This document shows, in pieces, positions 37,866 through 46,680 of a stretch of 64,000 bases of DNA. The notes beneath the pieces were generated by a model. It saw nothing but the letters and a program-made list of their open reading frames with translations, searched no databases and was not told where the DNA came from. The DNA is from Halocatena pleomorpha. Its GTDB lineage: Archaea; Halobacteriota; Halobacteria; Halobacteriales; Haloarculaceae. The stretch lies in contig NZ_RRCH01000024.1 in the NCBI RefSeq assembly GCF_003862495.1, positions 1 through 64,000 on the forward strand. The letters are read 5' to 3'. The position numbers and the translations under genes were made by a program. Position 1 is the stretch's first letter, and each line of letters starts with the position of its first letter.

Positions 37866-38351
37866 TCCACGGGAACGAGAGAGTGGAAACGATCTATCGG
37901 GATCAGTAATCCCTTCTATCAGCCCAGCCTGTGTATCGTGAATGGGGTCATCTACTGCAGAACCGGGCCGCTGTATGCGCTGAACCTTACGGACGGGAGC
38001 ACCCGTTGGTCGTACCCACTTGGGACCAGTGACGCCAACCTTGAACCGGTATCCGATGGGTCAACAGTCTATTTTGTGCTCAATGACAGCGTCCGTGCGC
38101 TCGATGCAGAGAGCGGCGAGTTGCGGTGGCGTGTCGATCTTCCCGGCGTTGCGAGTAGACCGACACTCACCGATGGAACGCTCTACGTTGGGCTCGAAAA
38201 CGGTCTCGCCGCGCTCGACAGTACAACTGGGAACGAACGGTTCCGGGTGACGATATCCGACTCGGGGACAGTAAGTACGTCACCGATCATCGCTGGTGGA
38301 ACCGTGTATCTCGCAGCCGACCAGACACTCTACGCTCTTACGGCTCAATGA
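37848..38351 (+). pseudogene. PQQ-type beta-propeller protein, 5'-truncated
   Basis: Four blades are visible: IGAVDVSTGTREWKRSI, LYALNLTDGSTRWSYPLG, VRALDAESGELRWRVDLPG and LAALDSTTGNERFRVTI, each the (A/V)LDxxTG-xxxW-x pattern. A complete propeller has 7-8 blades and a signal peptide; the start is missing, replaced by the pentapeptide fragment. It overlaps the next gene by 4 bp, so the downstream half of an operon survives. Confidence 0.7.
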
Positions 38352-38755
38352 GTGTGCTCAACCGCCTGCGGAACGAATTCAATGGCTTTGGCCGGGTCCT
38401 CGCACTCTGGTTCGCGTTCGAATACTCGCTGGGAAACGGGGTTGTAATGGTCTTCGATGTAGCCCTTACCAATCAGCCAGTAAGCGGGATCGGTATGCTT
38501 GTCGCAGTTGGTGCGACCTACATTGTGCAGTGGTGGTATCCCGACGTTCGAGTACGAACGGTCTGGGCGTTTGCCTTCACAATGATATTCGTGTTCTTCG
38601 GACTGACACTTCTCAATCCGGCGATGATAGATGGCCGAACAGGAGGGACGATCTACTACACCGTGGAAGCTGGCCTCATCTGGATCGCAGCACTGTCATT
38701 GAGCTGTGTCGTCGTGTGGATCAACTGGCGGGAGGTCCTTCCGATACGTGAATAG
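38348..38755 (+). CDS. Small integral membrane protein
   Basis: 135 residues, four hydrophobic segments (about 15-45, 50-65, 72-92, 105-127), Trp/Tyr at the interfaces, basic N-terminus. The start overlaps the propeller gene stop (ATGA), showing original co-translation with a propeller protein. No family recognised. Confidence 0.65.
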   Translation: MSVLNRLRNEFNGFGRVLALWFAFEYSLGNGVVMVFDVALTNQPVSGIGMLVAVGATYIVQWWYPDVRVRTVWAFAFTMIFVFFGLTLLNPAMIDGRTGGTIYYTVEAGLIWIAALSLSCVVVWINWREVLPIRE

Positions 38756-38884
38756 TCTCATAATACATACTGCTAGATTGAGGCTGAACTGAAAGCAAGG
38801 TGTAAAGCAATGAATCCCACTTTAAATTAGACAAATTCGAAATTACCAACATTTATAATACTATATCCAATTAATATCATTTAT

Positions 38885-39988
38885 ATGGGTAGAATCAACG
38901 ACTGGAAAGTATATAAGGAGGAGGCAGAACCAATTGTAGATTTGTTAAAAGCTGTCAATGATGGATACTCAGTAGCATATGAGTATGATAGACATGATTT
39001 CTGTGAAGGCAACCCTTACTTGGAAGACGGTAAAGGCGCTACTCGGAGTAAATGGGGGATTGACCTGTCAAGAATTTACCCGATTAAGAAAGGAGGACAC
39101 CTGTATTGGGGAAATAATCTTGAACACATTCGGAAACACGTACTCTATCACGTTACAGCGCAAGCAATCAAGCATAGAGGTGAACTTCAGAACTTTTTTC
39201 GAGATCGAGAATTGGACAGAAAAGAGCACTTCACCGAAGCATTTCGAAATCTGACTAATAGTTGGAGAGATGAATATGCTCTCAATCATCCGCAATTCGA
39301 CTCTGAAGAAGTACGAGCTCAGACCGCAGAATGGCGAATTATTCAGATGTACTACGCCGTGTTCAAGTCCACAAGTGCTATTATGCGGTCAAAATTTGAG
39401 AACATAAGGGAGGACGGAAGAGGAAATCACGATGGCCTATGGGAGAAGCACCGACGAAAGTGTATGGATGAACTCCAAACAAAACTGTATCCATTCCCAT
39501 TTATGTACTTCTCCGTGACCAATAATCCTCGAAAAAAAAAAGACGCATTCCCTTGGGAGGTACCATACCCAATCCACGAAGATTTTCATGAAGATCAGAA
39601 AGAGCGCCAAGACGGATACGCCCAAGATAAGTTAGAGTCCATTTACGAATCTTCTCAAAAAAGCCCGTATATACAGGGAGAGGTCATTTTTACATTCTAT
39701 GACCTACTAAAGGAACTTCGTGAGTGGGCCCAATACCAGCAAGGAGGAATTTTCAGTCGCCTATATGGTGAAACTCATATAAAAGCACTCGATCATGCTC
39801 TCCGGTTGATCGCTTATACAGCTTTGACTGTAGCAGAGGTTGCTCTCATCCACAATTTTGGATTCAGTGAGTTTGAGGATATGTATTTAGAATATAAAGA
39901 AAGTTGTAAGGAAGGGCAATCATCAGATAGCCTGTATCTAGTGTATGAGAGATATAAAGTTTATAGAAAGGCTTTCCCAACTTCCTAG
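38885..39988 (+). CDS. Hypothetical protein, 367 aa (HEPN-like helix pattern)
   Basis: Family not recognised. Strongly AT-biased and Lys/Glu/Tyr-rich compared with neighbours, which argues for foreign origin; upstream DNA is very AT-rich. A helix TAEWRIIQMYYAVFKSTSA resembles the YYAxFH-type helix of HEPN proteins, and a helical ending contains ALDHALRLIAYTALTVAEV. No catalytic Rx4-6H can be named with confidence. Candidate RNA-targeting or defence protein by resemblance only. Confidence 0.6.
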   Translation: MGRINDWKVYKEEAEPIVDLLKAVNDGYSVAYEYDRHDFCEGNPYLEDGKGATRSKWGIDLSRIYPIKKGGHLYWGNNLEHIRKHVLYHVTAQAIKHRGELQNFFRDRELDRKEHFTEAFRNLTNSWRDEYALNHPQFDSEEVRAQTAEWRIIQMYYAVFKSTSAIMRSKFENIREDGRGNHDGLWEKHRRKCMDELQTKLYPFPFMYFSVTNNPRKKKDAFPWEVPYPIHEDFHEDQKERQDGYAQDKLESIYESSQKSPYIQGEVIFTFYDLLKELREWAQYQQGGIFSRLYGETHIKALDHALRLIAYTALTVAEVALIHNFGFSEFEDMYLEYKESCKEGQSSDSLYLVYERYKVYRKAFPTS

Positions 39989-40583
39989 TTTAGGTTGTGT
40001 CGGAATGCGGTGGGAAATTATAAATTAGATCAGATATTTGGTAGGGTGCAGAGTGCAGTTGATCCTGCCATTCGGTCCACTTTGTACCAGGTACATTATT
40101 GTCTTAAAATCACCTCTCTTTACGCCAGACTGGCGTAAAACTATAGTTTTAGATCATGTGAAAAGGTCGCAGGTGACCTACATCCATCACCGTGAGTCTC
40201 TGAGTCGTTTTACAGGCTAAAATTAGGTACCCCATCCTTGAGGTCCCCACGTGGATTCTCTTGCGATTGATTCATCGCTCTCGCTTTCTCTCTTCCTGCT
40301 CCACTCTCCCGTAGGCGATCGTTGATACGGACGTCACAGGGAGTCCTTGGTGCTGATCGACTGCTGTAGCTGCTCGTGGTATCAAGGACGAAGCCGATTG
40401 CATCGATACGAATCACTCTCCTCGACAGTGAGTAAAGTTGCCAGACAGGGTGGCTTACCTACCGACCGATGTTGACGGTATTTACATAGCCACAACGTGT
40501 ATATAGAGGGATTCAGTCATGTATTTTCCTTACATCAGAGGCATTATTACCTCTCAAATAAATTTTTATTTGAGGTGAAATAG
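39989..40583. other. Intergenic region with perfect palindromes
   Basis: No convincing gene. GTACC-A-GGTAC lies at 40084-40094 and the 21-bp TTTACGCCAG-A-CTGGCGTAAA at 40119-40139. A minus-strand frame ending at 40210 (NDRLRESGAGREKARAMNQS) may be a gene scrap. A promoter for the Tat protein gene lies before 40584. Confidence 0.45.
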
Positions 40584-41039
40584 ATGGTTGACAAAGACGA
40601 TGACAGATCAATCGAATCAAACAGTGCCCCCGGCGACAAATCAGTTCCATCCCGCAGTCGGCGTGGGTTCTTGAAGCAAGCAGCTGCGACCAGTCTTGTA
40701 GGATTGACCGGACTCACTGCTACTACTGAGGTAGCCAGTGCCACCGAGTCGGCCGATGATGTAGAAACGCAGGCTCCAAACAGGATAACCGTACGGGGAA
40801 TAGCTGACTTCACCAACTATATAATCTATTCGACCACACCTATCTGGGGAGGGGACAACAATGCACCAGGAACGGATTCTCCCTTTGAATATCCTCAAGC
40901 CATCAATTATGAGGGAACGTGGTATGACTATGGAATGGACGGGACTATATATGCAGATAATGTTGACGTGTTCCGATTCGAGGGCTACGTAGCGGTGCCT
41001 GACACGACCGGTATCACGTATACTGTGGAAGACTTGTAA
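40584..41039 (+). CDS. Tat-exported hypothetical protein
   Basis: 151 residues. Twin-arginine signal SRRGFLKQAAATSLVGLTG at about 25-43, then cleavage near ATEVASA. The mature part is about 95 residues, acidic and beta-rich (ITVRGIADFTNYIIYSTTP, YEGTWYDYGMDGTIY, FRFEGYVAV). No enzyme motif. Haloarchaeal secreted proteins of this type are common and uncharacterised. A stem-loop follows the stop. Confidence 0.75.
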   Translation: MVDKDDDRSIESNSAPGDKSVPSRSRRGFLKQAAATSLVGLTGLTATTEVASATESADDVETQAPNRITVRGIADFTNYIIYSTTPIWGGDNNAPGTDSPFEYPQAINYEGTWYDYGMDGTIYADNVDVFRFEGYVAVPDTTGITYTVEDL

Positions 41040-41056
41040 AGACGTATCTGTCACTA

Positions 41057-41089
41057 CTAGCAGATTTGGACCGATTGGTCCCCTGCTAG
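41057..41089 (+). terminator. Nested stem-loop after the Tat protein gene
   Basis: CTAGCAG ... CTGCTAG encloses an inner GGACC-GATT-GGTCC. It begins 18 bp after the stop codon and is followed by no long T run, so intrinsic termination is plausible but not certain. Confidence 0.4.
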
Positions 41090-41627
41090 TTCACGTCGTG
41101 AACGTTCTGATCTGGGAACTGTGGGTCGATCCTGTTAGAATCTTCTCACGGGCCTAAGAGGTAGACAACAGGCTCAATCGTAGTTCGCCCGAGGAGGAGG
41201 TCACACATGTCGTGCATTTCCACGACCCCATCGAGGTGGCGATTGAAGGGGTCGAGGGAAAGACCGCGCTGCGATGCACATCTTTACCGAATTTGACGGG
41301 ATCGTGGCTGTCTCGCCAGAGAACAGTCATGGCAGCATTGGCTTCAGCGAGGCAGCGGTTTCGCATATTGAACCGCTTGCGTGACGGCCGCGAACTCCTC
41401 ACGACAGTCACGAACGAATTCGACTCTTCTTTCGCAGTTCTCCTGATTCTTTTCTCGGTCTCTCCCTCACGCGGTGAGCGCACAGTGCAGTGCTCACTCG
41501 ACGAGCTCGTGCAAGGCGGTCGGTTGGTGATAATAGTGGATGTAGTTCCACGCACGCAACCACCGGAGTCGGTCATCCCCCTGACGCCCATACATTCATT
41601 ATTGTCTATAATTCAATTAATACCGCA
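41090..41627. other. Degenerate region left of the IS6-type element
   Basis: The minus strand carries disconnected protein-like pieces (WLRAWNYIHYYHQPTALHEL near 41540; FVRDCREEFAAVTQAVQYA near 41370) separated by stops and shifts, probably an old transposase or accessory gene that I cannot name. Confidence 0.35.
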
Positions 41628-41722
41628 GTGGATAAGAGAGGACATATCATCAACGGAGTGCTCATCGGCATTGGGGTCGGCGTGCTCCTCTCCCCGACGG
41701 GAGACAAGTGGATGGTTCACTC
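41628..41722 (+). pseudogene. YdjM/DUF457-type membrane hydrolase, N-terminal fragment
   Basis: From GTG 41628: DKRGHIINGVLIGIGVGVLL, then SPTGDKW. This resembles the start of membrane-bound metal-dependent hydrolases (DKRGHxxN with the His ligand). It is interrupted at 41722 by the IS6-type terminal repeat; no matching 3' part lies beyond the other end. Confidence 0.55.
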
Positions 41723-42515
41723 GGCACTGTTTAGCACCTCGTCGACCGGCGTTCGTCAGTCGAGCGATTGGTGCGGTCTGAGATGGTTGTAGTAATGCGC
41801 AAATAATGCAAGCCACTGGCGAATGCTCCGCCGACTGCCCACCCACGAAGTATGGAAGCGGCCGACCCGCATCTTAAGCGTATGAAACCATTTCTCAATG
41901 AGGTTTCGCTCGGTGTAGTCGACCTGACCGCTCAACCCGAGTCGAGAGAGGGCAGTCCGATAGCCGAACTGATCGACGAGAAACACTGTGTCTGAAAGAT
42001 CGTGTTTCTCGTCGAGGCCAGACAGAAACGCAGCTGCTGGATCGGTGCCGTGCCGTCCAAACAACGTCACATCGAGAATTAACTTTGTGTCGAGGTCTAT
42101 TGCAGCGTACAACCAAGACCACACTCCGTTGATCGTGACAGCGGTTTCGTCGACCGCGACCCGCCGACGGCGAAGCGTCGGCGGATCGGGAACGCTGTCA
42201 GCAATCCGATGCACCCAGTTCCAGACCCCCGTGAGAGCGTTCAACGCCGAATTCAGCCAGAATCGAAGTTGTCTCTCTGAGCGAACAACCGGTTGCGTGG
42301 AGTCGGACGGCGAACGCCCTGACGGGCGTCCCCAGAACGCTTCACGTTCTGGGTGCGGACGAGACGCGAAGCGTCTCGTTAACGTCGCCGTCTGCTCACG
42401 CTCCTAAGTTTCTTCTAAATCCACTGCAAAGCACTTGCTGAGCAGGTCTGCGAGCATTCTGACCAAGAACTCAACAACCTGCTCGCTTCTCAAACTGGCT
42501 TAACTAGACAGTGCC
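41723..42515 (-). mobile_element. IS6-family-type insertion sequence, copy 1
   Basis: Ends: GGCACTGTTTAG at 41723 and, on the minus strand, GGCACTGTCTAGTTAAGCC starting at 42515. About 793 bp, the size of IS6 elements. Flanking octamers (GTTCACTC and AGATTGAG) differ, so the ends derive from recombination or the duplication has decayed. The same terminus occurs at 55506, 57748 and on the MITE at 56540. Confidence 0.75.
41756..42457 (-). pseudogene. IS6-type transposase with in-frame stop
   Basis: The frame opens at ATG 42457 (MLADLLSKCFAVDLEET), meets TAG at 42404-42406, then continues in the same frame to 41756. The DDE catalytic region is complete: RRRVAVDETAV, FLVDQFGY and the glutamate region NLIEKWFHTLKMRV, ending YYNHLRPHQSL. 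Between 42298 and 42385 the coding sequence contains three consecutive perfect hairpins. The 42244-41756 part could be translated from an internal start, but it lacks the N-terminal DNA-binding part. Confidence 0.8.
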
Positions 42516-42523
42516 AGATTGAG

Positions 42524-42952
42524 CTACTTGTCGCGTTGCTCAATGAGCCACTCGCGTTCCTTCTGAGCGGCAGTTCCAATGACTTTTTCAAGGAGATCGG
42601 CAAGTTCGCTGTCTTCCGGGATGGTGTACAGCGGCGAGTTTTCAATATCCAAAACATGTTCGATAACCCCATATTTGTCAGCTAAAATGTCCTTGTGGTT
42701 GTTCCACGTGTCGTGACTAATCCGCGCAGCGTCGCAAATATCGGCTTCTCGGAGTTTATCACCTCGTACACGGAGCATCGCCAAGATTATTTTAGCTCTC
42801 GAGTTCGGCGTGAGAAGTTCGAGGAACGGATGGCCTTCGAACAGTGTGTCGGTATCGGCTTCATCCTCGGGATCAAATCCAGGAATTGCCACTGTGGGGA
42901 TGTCCTCGTCGTTCAGTTCGTCCTCTCGGTCGTCCGCTGGTAAACTACTCAT
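42524..42952 (-). CDS. Helix-turn-helix regulator, 142 aa
   Basis: Start taken at ATG 42952 (SSLPADDRED); a GAGAGGG lies just upstream and a TATA-like TATATAATGG about 30 nt before. An acidic N-terminus precedes LTPNSRAKIILAMLRVRG, then READICDAARISHDTWNNHK as the HTH, and a C-terminal helix. This domain layout is common in haloarchaeal plasmid genes. An IS6-type end lies 9 bp past its stop. Confidence 0.7.
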   Translation of the reverse strand: MSSLPADDREDELNDEDIPTVAIPGFDPEDEADTDTLFEGHPFLELLTPNSRAKIILAMLRVRGDKLREADICDAARISHDTWNNHKDILADKYGVIEHVLDIENSPLYTIPEDSELADLLEKVIGTAAQKEREWLIEQRDK

Positions 42953-43064
42953 GCCCTCTCTACATATTCTTCCCACCATTATATACTGACTAGCACTTCC
43001 GCCAAGATTCGATTATCCACATATGACAAACATTTATCTATATAATATAAGAACAAAATAGTAG

Positions 43065-43593
43065 ATGAAGAGCCAGCAGACAACGCTGGCAAGAAATCCC
43101 ACCGAACCCTATCGAGACCGAGCGCCGCTTTACGACCTGTACAAAACACAAGAGAAAACTATCTCAGATATCGCCGAGGAATTGGACTGTTCTGTTACCA
43201 CTGTGAGGAACTACCTACGACGGTTTGGCATTCTTGATCCCCTTGACTCCCCCGCTACTATACCGCAAGATCCGACGGATATGACTGTTGGCTCGTGATG
43301 GGCATACTATCCTCGTACACAGGCTCGTAGCGGTAGCTGAATACGGGATTGACGCTGTAGCCGAGGCAGTAGTTCATCACAAAAACACTCACAAGTGGGA
43401 TAATCGCCCCGAAAACCTCCTTCCCTGTGACAGTCGCGCGAAGCACAGGTGTGAGCACTCACGCCATAAAGCCGATGAGGATCAGGGAACCTTCGACGAA
43501 TATTCTACAACTGATCATCTTTCCCACCCACAGATTGACAGCGGACACCAGGACGAGTGCCAACTAACATTCGACGACTTTGAAGAACTCTAA
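43065..43593 (+). pseudogene. HTH-HNH endonuclease (homing type), frameshifted
   Basis: The first frame (43065-43298) has a resolvase-like HTH: LYDLYKTQEKTISDIAEELD, CSVTTVRNYLRRFGI. The second (to 43593) has the HNH core: ILVHRLVAVAEYG, VVHHKNTHKWDNRPENLLP. Haloarchaeal HTH-HNH proteins carry both in one chain, so a frameshift near 43280-43295 split it. The alternative is two separate genes, since GTG at 43288 could start the second. Confidence 0.7.
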
Positions 43594-43735
43594 GTGAATA
43601 GCACGTCTCACTGCTGTTTCTAGAATCTGTGAGAAGTTGACAACCGACCAACTAGAACAGCGACACCCAATCTGCAACATGAGAACCCATTCAGGAAACC
43701 ATAATTACACCTACGGATTCGCTGTTGAGCCGTCG

Positions 43736-44626
43736 TCAGTAGGATTTGCTTGTTATGACGGTCCCAGCACTGTCTTTGACCGTCACGGTATCGCCACCGT
43801 TGTTCCAGATCGCACTTGAGGATCCCCAGTAGCGATCACTGGCTGTGTCCAAGCCGCTGCCTGTGTGGAGCGTGACAGTCTCACCGGCCGCGAGCGACGC
43901 ACCACTCGGGAACGTGTAGGTGTGACCCGCGTCGTCTGATACCGACCAGCCCGAGAGATCGAGCGTGTCAGTACCTGTATTCTCGAACACCACGTATTCA
44001 TCGTTCAAATTCTCGTTGTCGTTCCCAGCCGCGTCGGCATGAATCTCTGTGACGGAAAGGCTGCTCTCACTCCCTGCGTTCCGACATTGCCACAGGCCGC
44101 GCTCAGCTGCTTGAGCATCTGATTCGGCCGCATAGAAGCGATCACTCTGGCTGAATTGGCTGTCGTAGACGCGTGCGTGGCCGGTGTCGACGAGGTTGTA
44201 GTTGAGATTCACTCCGTCATCGTGGATGTACGCCAACAACCGACCATAGTCTCCCCGCCCATCGCTTTCAGCATCGAGTTCAAGTGTCACCTGCTCACCC
44301 GTCTGGAGCTCGTCTTTCATATATGCACTTGCGGCGTCCCCTGCATCGCTGAGACATTGCTCACCTGCTTCCGTATCTGGGACGCCTTCGAATTCCGTGG
44401 GGTCGTTTTCGCCATACACTTCAGGGGTGTCCACCCCGAGCAACCGCACGGTGTCGGTCGTCCCATTCGAGTATTCAATATCAACAGTATCCCCGTCCGT
44501 CACACCGGTCACCATCGCCGTGAGTTCAGTGCTTGTCGTCGAAGGACTGCCCACGACGCCCGCTGGAATCGCAACGGCCAACACTGCCATCACCACTACT
44601 ATATGCGATGTTCGCATCACGTCCAT
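43736..44626 (-). CDS. Secreted staphylococcal-nuclease-type enzyme with lamin-tail domain (second copy)
   Basis: 296 residues, the same length and architecture as the 27498 gene: Sec signal, SNase with RLLGVDTPE and DYGRLLAYIHDDG, then the lamin-tail domain. Substitutions are scattered (VTGVTDGDTVDIEYSNG, ESSLSVTEIHADAAGND). Promoter and signal peptide are almost unchanged, so this is a recent paralogue rather than an independent import. All three catalytic residues are kept, so both copies should be active. Confidence 0.92.
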   Translation of the reverse strand: MDVMRTSHIVVVMAVLAVAIPAGVVGSPSTTSTELTAMVTGVTDGDTVDIEYSNGTTDTVRLLGVDTPEVYGENDPTEFEGVPDTEAGEQCLSDAGDAASAYMKDELQTGEQVTLELDAESDGRGDYGRLLAYIHDDGVNLNYNLVDTGHARVYDSQFSQSDRFYAAESDAQAAERGLWQCRNAGSESSLSVTEIHADAAGNDNENLNDEYVVFENTGTDTLDLSGWSVSDDAGHTYTFPSGASLAAGETVTLHTGSGLDTASDRYWGSSSAIWNNGGDTVTVKDSAGTVITSKSY

Positions 44627-44821
44627 ACCTTTTAGATAATAATATATTAACGTTGGTTACGAAATGTATATAGAACTACACTGACAGACCTGCCCATCGG
44701 ACACACTCTCGACGGCTATTCCGCTATCTGCCAAGCGGGCTCTGACGAGGCAGTTCCGTCCCACAGCACGGGACGCATACCCGTCGAGATTGTGCTCAGT
44801 CGCCTGCGTGTCCCACGACTC

Positions 44822-45067
44822 TCAGATATCTTGGGCCAGTCGATTCGTTTCCAAGTCCGCCCAGCATGGCGGACAGAAAAACGGCCCGTCGTGAGCAGGG
44901 GCGTCGATGCTGGGATATGACTCCCCGTGGCGATCGATGACGGACTCGCTGTCTCTGTGCTCGCTATGAAACCTCGTCCCGCAATGGGGGCACTGGGGCT
45001 CCTGAGTAGCGGTGCGGCCATCCGATCGAGTGTAATCGAACACCGTCGGCGCGTCGGATGCAGTCAC
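44822..45067 (-). CDS. Small zinc-binding protein
   Basis: 81 residues with C26-x2-C29 (CPHCGTRF) and C65-x2-C68 (FFCPPCWADL), a one-zinc ribbon with an acidic, His-containing loop. Such haloarchaeal small zinc proteins are usually of unknown role. It stands alone between the second SNase gene and the SNase fossil. Confidence 0.6.
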   Translation of the reverse strand: MTASDAPTVFDYTRSDGRTATQEPQCPHCGTRFHSEHRDSESVIDRHGESYPSIDAPAHDGPFFCPPCWADLETNRLAQDI

Positions 45068-45108
45068 GAATGGTCGTTAGGACTGTCTCCATTTAGCTAT
45101 CCATCACG

Positions 45109-45393
45109 ATGCACTGGAACCGTCTTGCCCTCGCGCTGACGCGGCTGCTGTTGGCCGGCGGTGCGGCGAGTCCCGGTCCATCGATAGAGGCACCACCAAC
45201 GGGAGGTGAGACGCAAACGGTGACAGTTACACGCGTGGTGGACAGAGACACGATCGAGGTGCAGTCTACGAACAGGACGACCGATACGATCCGACTGCTC
45301 GGGTGGATACGCCCGAAACAAATCCCGCGAACGAAGACCTGCCGGAGTTTACTGTTCCAGAAACAGTTGAGGACCGCGACTGGCTGTTGAACT
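45109..45393 (+). pseudogene. Secreted SNase-Excalibur nuclease, 5' part
   Basis: ATG 45109, a signal-like LALALTRLLLAGGAAS, then TVTVTRVVDRDTIEVQS and DTIRLLG. The next residues (VDTPETNPANEDLPEFTVPE) are in a shifted frame and stop near 45393. The matching Excalibur tail is at 45940-46078, separated by about 550 bp containing a small membrane-protein gene on the other strand. Confidence 0.7.
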
Positions 45394-45438
45394 AGGGCTA
45401 CGCTTCGCTCAGTTCAGAACCTCTCTCAGTTACATCAG

Positions 45439-45696
45439 TTATTGACGGGAAAGGTGGATCCCGCGAGCGATGGTATAGATAAGTATGTTACCAATCCCAG
45501 TTACTACGAATATCCATCCAAGCATATTCCCGATCCACCAGAAGAAGCTGCCAGGTCTGTAGAATCCGATGTTTGTGACTCCAGCGAACCCAATTAGGGC
45601 AAGCGCTCCCCAGAAGAGGAGGATCGCCGCTATTTTCCAGCCATCTCTGAGTAATTCTCGGAAATCTATCGCAGTGGGACCAGACTCAGTTGCCAC
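45439..45696 (-). CDS. Small membrane protein, two helices
   Basis: 85 residues: an amphipathic start, then hydrophobic segments IAAILLFWGALALIGFAGV and NMLGWIFVVTGIGNILIYTI. No family recognised. It sits within the broken SNase-Excalibur gene on the opposite strand. Confidence 0.6.
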   Translation of the reverse strand: MATESGPTAIDFRELLRDGWKIAAILLFWGALALIGFAGVTNIGFYRPGSFFWWIGNMLGWIFVVTGIGNILIYTIARGIHLSRQ

Positions 45697-45939
45697 AAAC
45701 TAAATATCAAATTGAGACGCAAAAGTAGTTTCTACATTGACTTCACCAGACGGACATAACCAATTCTACATAGAGTAGGGGCTCTTTTCACGAGATGAAT
45801 CTTTTGAGAAGAGCCTTCAATAGAGACTCATCTTCATATCGTAAGCAGTTCGGCAGTGCCGCGCAAACCGCACAGGCCGAAAGGCAAGGTATCTGGGCAT
45901 TCGACTGAACATCAGCAACACCATACCGACACCAATTAC

Positions 45940-46078
45940 TGGGGCCGATCGCAACTGTTCTGACTTCGAGACGTGGGCAGAGGCACAGTAATTCTTTGAG
46001 ACCTACGACCCCGCGAACGATCCTCATCGCCTCAACGCCGATGGCAACGGACAGGCCTGCGAGTCGCACCCATACTGA
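45940..46078 (+). pseudogene. Excalibur calcium-binding domain remnant
   Basis: The frame reads DRNCSDFETWAEAQ, an in-frame TAA, then FFETYDPANDPHRL and NADGNGQACESHPY. This is a full Excalibur motif (conserved Cys, DxDxDGxxCE-type loop), which commonly ends secreted SNases. It is the 3' part of the gene starting at 45109. Confidence 0.7.
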
Positions 46079-46173
46079 GCCACGAACTGATGTAGGACGA
46101 AGGATGGTGGTGACGTTGATGACGACAACCGTCGGTACGTTTTGTAACAGCAATAGACACAACGGAGGTCCCC

Positions 46174-46473
46174 CTACGCGTTCACAGAGATCGGGTGATC
46201 GACGTACTCCGCTTCCCAGTCGGCCCGAGCGTCGATCTCGCGTTGGCCTCGCCGTGTCACCGAGTAGAAGTTCGTCCGCCGGTCCTTGTGGCCTTTCTCA
46301 ACGAGTCCCTTCTCGACGAGCGTGTCTAAGTTCGGGTACAGCCGACCGGCAGAGATCTCCGTTTCGTAGTAGTCCTCAAGTTCGTCTTTGATCGCCAATC
46401 CGTGTGGTTCATCGCCCCCTGCAATGATGTAAAGAAGATCGCGCTGAAAACCAGTCACATCATACATATCCAT
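46174..46473 (-). CDS. PadR-family transcriptional regulator
   Basis: 99 residues: FQRDLLYIIAGGDEPHGLAI, a YYETEISAGRLYPNLDTLVE recognition region, GLVEKG and NFYSVTRRG wing. This is the standard PadR winged helix without the long C-terminal dimer helix. Such regulators usually repress an adjacent transporter or detoxification gene; the nearest intact neighbour is the NUDIX gene on the other strand. Confidence 0.88.
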   Translation of the reverse strand: MDMYDVTGFQRDLLYIIAGGDEPHGLAIKDELEDYYETEISAGRLYPNLDTLVEKGLVEKGHKDRRTNFYSVTRRGQREIDARADWEAEYVDHPISVNA

Positions 46474-46680
46474 TCAATCCTTAGAGAGTCCGTTATATGG
46501 GCTTTGTCGTTACCGGCGACCCGCTCCTATCATAAATCTGAATTAACATCCGTTTCGGAAGGAGAGCACGCTCACATCGACTACTTGGAGAGTCACTCTT
46601 CGGCCAGCCGCTCTCCGATTCGTGGATGGCTAGCTCCACGACTGATATTGTCTCTCCGTTTCAACACTGCCAACGTGACG

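Noticed and set aside
41212-41781. Plus-strand 189-aa frame
   Set aside because: Crosses the IS6-type end and the hydrolase fragment in the wrong frame; composition is that of a shadow frame.
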